From JAVDCA01 sp035293985 (GTDB taxonomy: Bacteria; Pseudomonadota; Alphaproteobacteria; Rhizobiales; Xanthobacteraceae): a stretch of 64,000 bases of DNA. The stretch spans positions 186,001-250,000 of the forward strand of contig DATGLS010000048.1 of NCBI GenBank assembly GCA_035293985.1, read 5' to 3'. Position numbers and translations under genes: made by a program. Below the pieces are notes generated by a model. It had not been told where the DNA came from. It saw nothing but the letters and a program-made list of their open reading frames with translations, and searched no databases. Of this stretch, positions 16,320-24,779 are shown piece after piece (the stretch's first letter is position 1; every line of letters starts with the position of its first letter).

Positions 16320-18460
16320 CGGGGGCGCGCGACGTGTGGCAAGAACGCGATGAACTGCACGGCGAGGTGCGGCGCCTGAGCGACCCGTCGCGACGCGCCG
16401 AGGCCCGCCGCGCCGAAGCCGTGGGCCCGCAGGGCGCGGCGCTGATCGCCGAGCTGCAGCGAATCCAGCGGGCGTTCGATCAGGAATATCGGCCGCCGGC
16501 GCCGGAGCCGCGTACGGAACGTCCATCGCATGCGAACGCGCGCGCCGGCGCCGCGCAGCCGCGGCATCGCCCGCACACGACGCGTGGGATCATCAGCCGC
16601 GCCTTCAACGCCTGCCTGAAGCGCTTCGGTTTCGCGGCCCAGGTCCCGATCGTTGCCCCAGCCGGAGCCTCGATCGCTGCGCCGGTCGGTCGAGCCGCCG
16701 CCGTCGCAGCGCGTGAGCGGCCGCCGACGGCCTCCCAGGCTTCGCCGCCTTCACCTCAGCCTCGGTCCCAGCCTCGGTTCAAGGCGCCCGCCGATCATGC
16801 CGTCGCGCCGCAGCGCGCACATGCAAGTAATGTGAGGCCTTTGCCGACACGACTGCGAGCCGCGAGAGCCGATCACGATCCCGTTCCAGGGCCCCAAGCG
16901 CCGCCCGTCCGACCTGCGGCGGAGATGACCGCCGGCATCCCCTCGCCGCTCGAGCTGCGCGACAGAATGGCCGAGCGCATGCGCGTGCCGGAAATCCCGC
17001 GCCGTGAAGATCAACACCAGCCCGGCCGGCGCGGGGACGCTGCGGCCGACGCCAAGACTGCGATCGGCCACGCCGTCGCGACCGGGATCGCACACGCCGG
17101 GGCCGTCTGCGCGTTCCTTCTCGGCCGCGGCGACGGCGCAGCAGCCGACGCGGAGGCCGAGCTCGTCACGCGCGTGCGGCGCTCGTACGAGCGCGAGCTG
17201 CGCACCGGCCTGCGGGTGCTGATCCTCGGCGTCGGCCTGATCGGCGGCTGGGCGACCCTCGTCCCGCTGGCGAGCGCCGTGGTGGCGGCGGGCAGCCTCG
17301 TGGTCCAGTCCAACGTCAAGAAAGTGCAGCACCCGACCGGTGGTATCGTGGCGCAGATCGCCGCGCACGACGGCATGCATGTGAACGCCGGCGACCTGCT
17401 GGTTCGTCTCGACGCGACGCAGGCGCGCGCCAATTACGAGATGGTCGCGAAGGAGCTCGACGAGGTCAGGATCCGCATCGCGCGGCTCACCGCCGAGCGC
17501 GACGGCCTCGACGCGCCGAAGCTGCCGGCGGAGCTCGCCGACCGATCGGCCGATGCCGACGTCGGCGCCCGCTTTGCGTCGGAGAAATCGCTGTTCGCCG
17601 CGCGCGCGAGCGCGCGCAAGAACCAGAAAGACCTGCTGACGAGCCGCGTGGTGCAGCTCGGGCAGCAGATCGACGGCCTGCAGGCGCAGATCAAGTCGAA
17701 TGCGTCCCAGGTCGATCTGATCGCCGGCGAGCTGCAGGGGGCGCAGACCCTGTTCGCCAAGGGGCTCGCGCCGGTCACGCGGATCAACTCGCTGCAGCGC
17801 GAGCTCGCCCGCCTGCAGGGCGAGCGCGGGCAATTCCAGTCGTCGATCGCGGAGACGCAATCCAAGATCGGCGAAGCCAAGCTGCAGATCATCCGGGTCG
17901 ATCAGGATTTTCGCGCCGACGTGCTCAAGGACCTGCGCGAGGCGGAAGGCAAGGAAGCCGAGCTCGCCGAGCGGCAGGTGGCGGCGCAGGACGTGCGCGA
18001 CCGGATCGAGATCCGCGCGCCGACCGCGGGCATCGTGCACGACCTCGCGGTGCACACGATCGGCGGCGTGATCAAGGCGGGCGAGACCGTGATGGAGATC
18101 GTGCCGGATGCCGGCGACCTGCAGGTGGAAGCGCGGCTCTCGCCGAAGGACGTCGATCAGGTCAAGGTGGGGCAGAGCACGCTGGTGCGGTTCTCGGCAC
18201 TGAGCCAGCGCACGACCCCGCAGCTCAGCGGGGTCGTCTCATACGTCTCCGCCGACACCACGCACGATCAGCAGAGCAACGTCTCCTACTATACGGTCAG
18301 GGTCACGCTGCCCGCAGAGGCGCATCGCCAGCTCGCCGGCCTGCAGCTCGTGTCGGGCATGCCGGCGGAAATATTCGTCGAGACCGGAAGCCGCACGATG
18401 ATGAGCTACCTGCTCAAGCCGATCGCGGATCAGCTGCGGCGCGCCTTCAGCGAGCGCTGA
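16316..18460 (+). CDS. HlyD/PrtE-family type I secretion adaptor with long N-terminal extension
   Basis: 714 residues against about 430-450 for the family. The family part starts near residue 285: cytoplasmic ELRTGLRV, membrane helix about 298-317 (VLILGVGLIGGWATLVPLAS), the lipoyl-like half VQSNVKKVQHPTGGIVAQIA, a long periplasmic coiled coil (about 385-540), the second lipoyl half (RIEIRAPTAGIVHDLAVHTI) and a beta-barrel end. The first about 280 residues are cytoplasmic, rich in Pro, Ala and Arg with a helical start (RDELHGEVRRLSDPSRRAEA-like composition) and no recognised domain. Start overlaps the ABC gene stop (ATGA). The extension could recruit cargo or regulate the ATPase; this is inference. 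Confidence 0.9.
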   Translation: MTGARDVWQERDELHGEVRRLSDPSRRAEARRAEAVGPQGAALIAELQRIQRAFDQEYRPPAPEPRTERPSHANARAGAAQPRHRPHTTRGIISRAFNACLKRFGFAAQVPIVAPAGASIAAPVGRAAAVAARERPPTASQASPPSPQPRSQPRFKAPADHAVAPQRAHASNVRPLPTRLRAARADHDPVPGPQAPPVRPAAEMTAGIPSPLELRDRMAERMRVPEIPRREDQHQPGRRGDAAADAKTAIGHAVATGIAHAGAVCAFLLGRGDGAAADAEAELVTRVRRSYERELRTGLRVLILGVGLIGGWATLVPLASAVVAAGSLVVQSNVKKVQHPTGGIVAQIAAHDGMHVNAGDLLVRLDATQARANYEMVAKELDEVRIRIARLTAERDGLDAPKLPAELADRSADADVGARFASEKSLFAARASARKNQKDLLTSRVVQLGQQIDGLQAQIKSNASQVDLIAGELQGAQTLFAKGLAPVTRINSLQRELARLQGERGQFQSSIAETQSKIGEAKLQIIRVDQDFRADVLKDLREAEGKEAELAERQVAAQDVRDRIEIRAPTAGIVHDLAVHTIGGVIKAGETVMEIVPDAGDLQVEARLSPKDVDQVKVGQSTLVRFSALSQRTTPQLSGVVSYVSADTTHDQQSNVSYYTVRVTLPAEAHRQLAGLQLVSGMPAEIFVETGSRTMMSYLLKPIADQLRRAFSER

Positions 18461-18708
18461 ATACCATTTGTTCGAAAAAAATAGATTGACGACTTTCTAT
18501 CGCCGCCGTGCGGTCACACTACGGGGGTTTGATCGTCATCGACGTGGCATCGAATAAAGGTAATTGGAGCGCATTACCATTCCGACAAAATGGCTTTCGC
18601 TCTGATGCGCGCATCGATTTCGATCGACCGGAGCGCCGGTAGAAGATTGCCGGACGATCGGGATCGACGCGGAGAAAGCGAGTAACCGGTAAAGGGGAGA
18701 TGTTCAAC

Positions 18709-20682
18709 ATGGCAATCGCTTCGGATCGTGCTACCGCGCTGGGTCAGACCACCAACGACCTCGAGCAAGCGGGCCTCATCTTCAATGATGCGGTCCGGTT
18801 GAGCGATGGCGGGCTATGGTCGCAGCCGGCCGACGACAACAACCAGCTCAACTACGCCAGCCAATACGAGGCGGACATCGGCATCCTCAACACCGACATC
18901 GCCGCCGCGATCGCCAACGGCGCGACCGTCAACGGCGTCGCGGTCACCCCGTCCGATGCCAACACGTTGACGGAGGTCCAGGGACTGCTCGCCCAGCTCG
19001 CCGCGACCGCGCCGCAGGCGGTCGGCAACGGCGCCGCGGCCGTGCAGGCCCAGGGAGTGCTGCACACCGACCAGCAATTGATCCTGAGCGACATTGCGGG
19101 CGACGCCAACCTGCAAAAGGCGCTCGCGGCGAACGGCGTGCCGAACGGCGGCACGGGCGCCGTCGACCAGGGCTTCCAGGCGCTGCCCGCGCAGGCCGCC
19201 GACGACGCGGCCGCGATCACGGCGGCGAGCAACGGCGCCAACCTGTCCGACATCGGGACGGTCTTCAACGCCGCGACCAACCTCGCCAATGGCGGGCTCA
19301 ACGCGACCAATCTCGGCGAGTTCAACGCCGACATGAAGGCGATCGCCACCGGGCTGCAGAGCTTCATCAATGGCGGCGGGCTCGCGGCCGCCCAGGCCAA
19401 TACGGCGGCCGAGCAGGCGCTGGCCGCGGCCGACGGCATCTCGCTCGGCGCCGCGCAGGCGCTCACGGCCGTTCACGCCCAGACCGCGCTCAACCAGATC
19501 GAGCTGCAGATCAACAAGTTCGACGGCGAGTACGCGCACAACCCGAACATCGCGGCGCGCTCGACCAACGACAACCTCCTCGACATCATCGACATCGTGC
19601 AGAACGATCCGGCGCTCGCGGCGAGCGCCGGCAATGCGACCGGCAACCCCGCTCATACGGGCGGCTTCGCCGAGCAGGCGGGATTCCTGAGCGGCACCAT
19701 CCAGCACTACCAGGACAACCAGGCGCAGACGGATTTCTGGTCCGCCTTCATCGCGGGCGCGAACAATCTCAACAACGCGCTCACCGCGGAGGCGAACGGG
19801 GCCAATCTCGACACGTCCGGCCTCAACTCGCTCATTCACCAGGTGCAGGCCTACCAGCAGCTCGGCGCCTCGTTCGACGGGGCGCAGGGCGGCGTGTTCG
19901 GCGCCCGCTTCGACAACGAGCTGCTCGGCGGCACGCTCAAGGCGGACACATCGACCGCGCTGGCGGCACTGCATGACATCGCGAGCAATGGCGGCAAGGT
20001 GTCGGCAGCCGACGCGGACCAGCTGACGGCCGCCGGATTGGGCTATGTGGCCGACGCGAACGACGTCTCCGGCAATAATGTGCCGAACGGCGGCGGGACC
20101 TATGTCGGCACATCGACGACCGTGCAAGGGGCGACGACGACGCAGATTGCCGATGCCAACACGACCACGTCCGGCAATGTGAACGGCAATGAGCAGCCGA
20201 CCAATCATCCGGTCAATGGGCTCAAGAACGACGGCTTCGGCGTGACCGATCCGGCCCCTGCGACGGGACATGGACATGGACATGGAGCCGGAGAAGGAGC
20301 GGGACAGGGAAGCGCACACGGCGTCCCGACGGCCGGAAACGGCTGCGGCGGGGGCGATGCGACGCCTTCGCCCGGCGATGGTCATGGCGTCCCGACGGCG
20401 GGCGCCGGCGGAAATGGCGGCGCGGCAGGCGCTGCAGCCGATGCAGGCGCCTCCACGATCGCCAGCGACATCGCGGCCCTCATTCAGGCGCTCCAGGGAG
20501 GAAACGCCGGGGCCATCAACACCGCGGTCACCGCCCTGGGAGCCGCGGTGCAAGGCAATGCCAGTGGAGCTGCCGCGATGGCGAGCTCGCTCTCCCATGA
20601 CGCCGGCAACGGGGCCGGCGGCATCGGCGCCCCGGATGTTGCTGCCGCCCATCCGCAGCACTTCGAGCACATGTGGGGCTGA
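18709..20682 (+). CDS. Large Ala/Asn/Gly-rich protein, presumed type I secretion cargo
   Basis: 657 residues from ATG 18709. The purine-rich AAAGGGGAG (18691-18699) touches an earlier in-frame ATG at 18700 but is 9 bases from 18709, which is therefore preferred. No signal peptide and no membrane segment. Residues 1-470 are helical, rich in Ala, Asn, Gln and Leu, with loosely repeated modules (NLANGGLNATNLGEFNADMK, NNLNNALTAEANGANLDTSG). About 518-580 is a His/Gly tract (GHGHGHGAGEGAG) with GHGVPTAG repeated twice; the end is PQHFEHMWG. No RTX nonapeptides are seen. Absence of a Sec signal, acidic Cys-poor composition and position after the exporter genes make it the likely cargo. Function unknown. 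Confidence 0.75.
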   Translation: MAIASDRATALGQTTNDLEQAGLIFNDAVRLSDGGLWSQPADDNNQLNYASQYEADIGILNTDIAAAIANGATVNGVAVTPSDANTLTEVQGLLAQLAATAPQAVGNGAAAVQAQGVLHTDQQLILSDIAGDANLQKALAANGVPNGGTGAVDQGFQALPAQAADDAAAITAASNGANLSDIGTVFNAATNLANGGLNATNLGEFNADMKAIATGLQSFINGGGLAAAQANTAAEQALAAADGISLGAAQALTAVHAQTALNQIELQINKFDGEYAHNPNIAARSTNDNLLDIIDIVQNDPALAASAGNATGNPAHTGGFAEQAGFLSGTIQHYQDNQAQTDFWSAFIAGANNLNNALTAEANGANLDTSGLNSLIHQVQAYQQLGASFDGAQGGVFGARFDNELLGGTLKADTSTALAALHDIASNGGKVSAADADQLTAAGLGYVADANDVSGNNVPNGGGTYVGTSTTVQGATTTQIADANTTTSGNVNGNEQPTNHPVNGLKNDGFGVTDPAPATGHGHGHGAGEGAGQGSAHGVPTAGNGCGGGDATPSPGDGHGVPTAGAGGNGGAAGAAADAGASTIASDIAALIQALQGGNAGAINTAVTALGAAVQGNASGAAAMASSLSHDAGNGAGGIGAPDVAAAHPQHFEHMWG

Positions 20683-20697
20683 TGCCGTCTGCCCCGG

Positions 20698-20728
20698 CTG
20701 GACGCTTCGACGTGCTCGAAGCGTCCAG
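20698..20728 (+). other. Perfect 13-bp stem-loop after the presumed cargo gene
   Basis: CTGGACGCTTCGA - CGTGC - TCGAAGCGTCCAG, 16 bases after the stop. There is no T-run, so it is not a standard terminator; it may block 3' decay or end transcription with Rho. The remaining 20729-21080 shows no gene. Confidence 0.65.
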
Positions 20729-21081
20729 TCCGGCGGCGGATCGTTGCGTGCTTGGGGGCGACCGGAAAGTCGGCGAGCCACACGGCGGCTGGGCGGCCGG
20801 CGGCAGCCGAATGGGTCTTGCCCAAGCGGTGAAGCGCCAAGCCCGAATACCTCACCCCCAACTCGAGCCGGGGCCGGCTGGCACGCCGCCCGCCGTCGCG
20901 ATCTCATAAAGCCGCTCCGCGACGGCATCGTGCGGCCTGGGCCGGCGCGCGTCGGCGCCGTTTTCGATTGCAAAATCATGATGTTTCGCACGACACTTGC
21001 TGCATATTTTCCCGCCTGATCGATGAGATCGGAAATGCATTTGGCCTCACCTTTTCATCCGCAAAGTCGGCCTCCATCGGC

Positions 21082-21134
21082 AAATAAGTAAAGCAGTGCA
21101 GCGCACTATATTGCTTTATTAAATTGACTTATTT
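21082..21134 (+). promoter_or_regulatory. AT-rich leader with nested inverted repeats
   Basis: Three nested arm pairs around one centre: AAATAAGT (21082-21089) with ACTTATTT (21127-21134), AAAGCA (21090-21095) with TGCTTT (21112-21117), and AGTGC (21095-21099) with GCACT (21103-21107). It lies 57 bases upstream of the gene at 21191 in the most AT-rich part of the window. Operator, cruciform or leader hairpin; a promoter is likely here but boxes are not clear. Confidence 0.5.
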
Positions 21135-21190
21135 CCAAAAAGGTATAAAAGCTATAAGCTCAATCATCAAATCGACACGGGGTGAATGTC

Positions 21191-22531
21191 ATGCTGCCGT
21201 CACAAGGGGTCGACGCATCATCTGGCGTCGGCGCATCGTCTGAATCGGAGATCATTCAGTCGCTCGGGACCATTCGGGACAGAGTTAAAGAGCGACTGGT
21301 GACGCGGGTGCCGGAATATCGCGCATTCCAGGCAATCGAAGCGTCGATCGCGGAAATCGCCCATCTTCAGGATCTCGTGGATCATCTGGAGGTCGGCAAG
21401 GCGAAGATCAAGGACCGTCTGATGACGGTTCGCGAATATCAGGCAATACTTGCGGTCGAGAAATCGATCACAGAGATTACTGAGGTGCTCGGCGTCCTCG
21501 CCGACGATGCGGCGTCCGAGGCCGCTCCGGCGCCGGTCATCGCTGCCGCGGAAGCGGCGACGGCTCCGGACATGGTGGCCGCTGCGGAAGCGGCGGCTCC
21601 GGCGACCGCCCCGGAAGCGGAGGCATCCGCGCCGATCGCGGTCGTCGCAGAAGTGGTCAAGCTCGCGCCGGTCGCCGCCGAGGTAGCGCAGGAAGCGGCG
21701 CAGGAGGCGGATCCTGCCGTGACAGCGTCAGAGGAGCCCTCGCCCGCCATCTCGACCGATGAACCAAAGCCGGCCGAATCCGCAATCATCCTCGAATTCG
21801 CTCCGATCACCAGCGAGATCGCGCCGGAGGGCCCACAAGAAGCGGCGCAACAAACGGCTCCGGAGGAAGTGGCTCCTGCCGTTGCGCCGATCGCGGTGTC
21901 CGAGGAGGCCCCTGCCGCTGTCTCGGCCGAAGAAACCGCGCCAGCCGAAACCGCAATCGTCGTCGAGCTCGCGCCGACCGCCACCGCGGTCGCGCCGGAA
22001 GCGGCTCAGGAAGCAGCTCGAGAGGTTGCTGTTGCCATGACGCCGCCCGCCACGTCCGAGGATGCCCCGGCCACGATCCCGAGCGAAGAGACGAGGCCGG
22101 CCGAAGCCGCGAACGTCATCGAGCTCGTTTCGACCACCGCGCAGCCGGCATCGGACATGGCAGCGGAAGCAGCGCAGGAGCTCGCTCCTGCGGTGACGCC
22201 GCCTATGGCATCTGATGAGGCCCCGGCCGCCGTCTCGGCCGAAGAGCCACGGCCGGCCGAAACCGCAACCGTGGTCGAACTGGCTCCGACCATCGTCGAG
22301 GCGGCACAAGAAAGGGCTCAGGACCCGGCTCCTGCCTTGGTCCCGCCGAGCCCGTCCGAGGAGCCTGCGGCCGCCATCGCGACCGAGGTCCCGGCAGCCG
22401 ACACGACGCCCGCTCCGGCGCAAACCATGATTGAGCTCGTACATGATGCGGTCGGGATCGTCCCCGAGACCGAGCCTCCGACCGCCGCGGACGCCGATGC
22501 GGCCGGTCACGAACAGGCCAAGGTCGCGTAA
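21191..22531 (+). CDS. Acidic Ala/Glu/Pro repeat protein with duplicated helical N-terminus
   Basis: 446 residues from ATG 21191, preceded by GGGGTGA; a GTG at 21182 is an alternative. The N-terminus holds two copies of a helical unit of about 45 residues: IRDRVKERLVTRVPEYRAFQ AIEASIAEI and, following, KIKDRLMTVREYQAILAVEK SITEI (each shown in two parts). From about residue 110 to the end there are roughly five imperfect repeats of 50-60 residues of the type PAAVSAEE..PAETA.VVELAPT, strongly acidic and Pro/Ala rich, probably disordered. No signal peptide or membrane helix. Placed between the secretion locus and a terminator, transcribed alone. No family recognised. Confidence 0.75.
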   Translation: MLPSQGVDASSGVGASSESEIIQSLGTIRDRVKERLVTRVPEYRAFQAIEASIAEIAHLQDLVDHLEVGKAKIKDRLMTVREYQAILAVEKSITEITEVLGVLADDAASEAAPAPVIAAAEAATAPDMVAAAEAAAPATAPEAEASAPIAVVAEVVKLAPVAAEVAQEAAQEADPAVTASEEPSPAISTDEPKPAESAIILEFAPITSEIAPEGPQEAAQQTAPEEVAPAVAPIAVSEEAPAAVSAEETAPAETAIVVELAPTATAVAPEAAQEAAREVAVAMTPPATSEDAPATIPSEETRPAEAANVIELVSTTAQPASDMAAEAAQELAPAVTPPMASDEAPAAVSAEEPRPAETATVVELAPTIVEAAQERAQDPAPALVPPSPSEEPAAAIATEVPAADTTPAPAQTMIELVHDAVGIVPETEPPTAADADAAGHEQAKVA

Positions 22532-22594
22532 ACCGTATTGCGCTGCCGCCGCGACCCCATTCGAGCCGCCCGGCCGTCGTTCGACCGCGACGAG

Positions 22595-22623
22595 CGCGCC
22601 CGCCCTTCCGGCGGGCGCGTTTG
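22595..22623 (+). terminator. Rho-independent terminator
   Basis: Perfect 10-bp stem CGCGCCCGCC / GGCGGGCGCG with loop CTTCC, followed by TTTGTCT, 63 bases after the stop at 22531. Confidence 0.75.
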
Positions 22624-22669
22624 TCTCAGGCTCGGCATGATGTGATCCCGGAGGAGACGCACCGTCCCG

Positions 22670-22912
22670 TCAACCTTCATCCGGGCCCGCGAGCGCACGT
22701 AGCTCGGCGCGCAACCGCTCCCGGTGCGCCTCGTGCTCGGCCTGCACCTCCTCGAAAGTGCGCAACAGACGTCGTGCCGCCTGCGTATCGTGTCCGTCCT
22801 TTTCGAGGTTGGCGACGATCTCGATCTGACGCTCGACATGCTCGCGCCCGAGCCGGGCGGCTTGCTCGGCCTGTGCCAGATGACTCTTGATGACAGCGCG
22901 TTCCAGTGACAC
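22670..22912 (-). CDS. Small helical cytosolic protein (80 aa)
   Basis: Starts MSLERAVIKSHLAQAEQAAR and continues as an almost fully helical, charged protein with heptad-like spacing (HVERQIEIVANLEKDGHDTQ, AHRERLRAELRALAG), probably a coiled coil. Short proteins with this pattern are frequent beside stress genes in Bradyrhizobium-like genomes; no function is assigned. It stands alone, convergent with the repeat protein and followed upstream by the porin gene. Confidence 0.65.
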   Translation of the reverse strand: MSLERAVIKSHLAQAEQAARLGREHVERQIEIVANLEKDGHDTQAARRLLRTFEEVQAEHEAHRERLRAELRALAGPDEG

Positions 22913-23005
22913 GAGGTATGGGCCTCCCCCGCCCCAACGCCCGTCGCGGCTCGCGCGTTCCCGTGGCTTTGCGAGCCCGTGTCCGAATGGGCGGGCAGAG
23001 GACGC

Positions 23006-24454
23006 TCAGAAACGCACAAGGGTCCGTACGCCGAACACGAGCGCATCTTTCGCGGTCACCGGCACCACATCATCGAGCACATAGCCGCCGCCCGGATGCA
23101 TCACGTATTGCACGTTGGGAATCAGCGCGAATCCCTCGCGCACTTGGATTTGATAGCTCGCGATCGCCAGCGCCTCGAAATCGCGCGGCGGACGCGGGCT
23201 CGTGCCGACGAGATTGAAATCCTGGTCCAGGGCCCGCGCACGGTTGGAAATGCGCGCATAGGCGAGGCCGAAGCCGAAGGTGTCGTCCGGCCGGGCCGCA
23301 AACGGCCCTTTGATGGCGAACCCGGAGTCTGCGTAAAGCGCGATCAGATTGCGGTCGTCGGGGCTCGCCGAGACGCGAGCGAACATGCCGATGTTGCGGT
23401 CGTCCTTGGTCGATAGGCGCAGGAGCATCTGCTCGGCCACGCCATAGACGCCGAAGTTGCCCCGGTGTTGCAGCGGCGCGCCGGCGCCCGGGACCGCCAG
23501 CGAGAGGCCACTCGCGGCGAAGCGCTGATCATCGAACAGGCCGTCGTGGAACCAGCCCCCGAGCTTCGCGGTGCCGGGCAGGCCGGGCGCGCCCTTCTGC
23601 TGATTCCAGGCATACTGGATTTGACCCAGGATCAGCGGCGGATCGTTGACGCGGAAATTCAGTCCGTAGCGGTCACGCAGCTGCGGGTCATCCGCTCCCG
23701 GCCCGGCCGCATTGCCGTCGAAGATTGCCGCCAGCACCGTGATGTGCCGATCGATCTCCGCCTTGAGACGCGCGCCCATGGCGGCGAGCGGCGGCGAGGG
23801 GCCGCCGCTCGGCAGATCGATGGCCGTGATGGCGGGCCAGCCGAACGTGGCACTCACCAGCGCGTCGGTGTATTTGGCGGTGATGAATTCCGCATCGGCG
23901 GCGAGCTGGCCGGCACGGATGGAGTAGCGGTCGCCGTCGAATTTCTGCTCGAACCACATCTCGTACAGGCGCGTCGTCGGCAGCGCCTCGAGGCTGCTCA
24001 CCGGCATGAGATTGCCGATGTCATTGCGCGACAGGCCGCGACCGTGGATCTGAAACATGTTGGCGTGAAAGCTCAGGCCGGCGACCTGCGCGAGCTTGGC
24101 GAAGTCGGCGTCGATGGCCAGGTTCAGCCGGCCCTCATACGTCGCGCCAGGACGGAGCCCGCCGGTCGCGTTCGCCATGCTGTCGGAGATATAGGTCGCC
24201 GTGAACTTCAAACCGCGCGATTCGAACGGGTTCGGCAGAAGGCCCAGCGTCTTATTGGAAAGCGTCGTCTCGCCCGTGTCGGGATCGACGGGCTTGTGCT
24301 CCTCCTCCTTGTCGACCCCCGGCGAGCGCTGCTTCGCCGGCGTGGGCGCGTTCTCTTCGCTGCTGCCCTGATTGGGAAAGGATTGCCCGGCCGCGGGAGC
24401 GGCGGCCGTTCCGAGCAACACCGCAACGAGCGCGAGCCAACCAATGCCCCTCAT
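23006..24454 (-). CDS. Carbohydrate-selective porin, OprB family
   Basis: 482 residues from ATG 24454; an in-frame TTG at 24466 has a better-spaced GGAG and would add four residues. Signal peptide about 1-23 (WLALVAVLLGTAAAPAAG). A Gln/Pro/Glu-rich spacer (about 24-65) leads to an outer-membrane beta barrel with alternating strands: KFTATYISDSMANATGG, GRLNLAIDAD, YEMWFEQKFDGDRYSIRAGQ, GYGLAYARI-like strands and the C-terminal ALVFGVRTLVRF ending in Phe, the usual outer-membrane insertion signal. OprB porins admit glucose and other sugars across the outer membrane. It is a single-gene unit. Confidence 0.9.
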   Translation of the reverse strand: MRGIGWLALVAVLLGTAAAPAAGQSFPNQGSSEENAPTPAKQRSPGVDKEEEHKPVDPDTGETTLSNKTLGLLPNPFESRGLKFTATYISDSMANATGGLRPGATYEGRLNLAIDADFAKLAQVAGLSFHANMFQIHGRGLSRNDIGNLMPVSSLEALPTTRLYEMWFEQKFDGDRYSIRAGQLAADAEFITAKYTDALVSATFGWPAITAIDLPSGGPSPPLAAMGARLKAEIDRHITVLAAIFDGNAAGPGADDPQLRDRYGLNFRVNDPPLILGQIQYAWNQQKGAPGLPGTAKLGGWFHDGLFDDQRFAASGLSLAVPGAGAPLQHRGNFGVYGVAEQMLLRLSTKDDRNIGMFARVSASPDDRNLIALYADSGFAIKGPFAARPDDTFGFGLAYARISNRARALDQDFNLVGTSPRPPRDFEALAIASYQIQVREGFALIPNVQYVMHPGGGYVLDDVVPVTAKDALVFGVRTLVRF

Positions 24455-24636
24455 GCGCCAAAACAATCAGACTCCGGCGATCAAGGCAATCAACGTATCG
24501 TCGAACGGTTTGCTTCGATCACGCAACCCGGGGTTCTCGCGATTTCCTCCTCACCGCGCTGTCGCGCAAGCCGCGCCTTGCTGCGGCGAAGCGCTACGCC
24601 GGCGATTGCACCGAATGGTGCGCGCCGGCGCGCAGC

Positions 24637-24664
24637 GGCTCGGCCCGCCGGCGCGGGCCGAGCC
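24637..24664. other. Perfect 12-bp GC dyad between hsp20 and the porin gene
   Basis: GGCTCGGCCCGC - CGGC - GCGGGCCGAGCC. It is 116 bases past the hsp20 stop and 183 bases before the porin start on the same strand. No T-run follows, so it could be a Rho-dependent end, an mRNA stabiliser or an operator. The remaining 24455-24779 shows no gene. Confidence 0.6.
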
Positions 24665-24779
24665 TCGTCTGCGGCAGACGCCGTCTTGTCCAGGCTGACG
24701 CCGACGGGGCTGTCCGCTCCCCTGCGGCGGCCGGCCGTGACCGCGAGCGGCTCTGACGCAACCCTCCCAGGAAAGAGCG

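Noticed and set aside
20260..20440. Gly-rich segment of the cargo considered as RTX calcium-binding repeats
   Set aside because: GHGHGHG and GHGVPTAG do not fit the GGxGxDxxx nonapeptide, and no tandem register of nine is visible.
18814..20991. 725-residue minus-strand open frame opposite the presumed cargo gene
   Set aside because: Arg/Gly/Val-rich antisense shadow of a GC-rich gene; no ribosome site, no family motif, whereas the plus-strand gene has both start signal and operon context.
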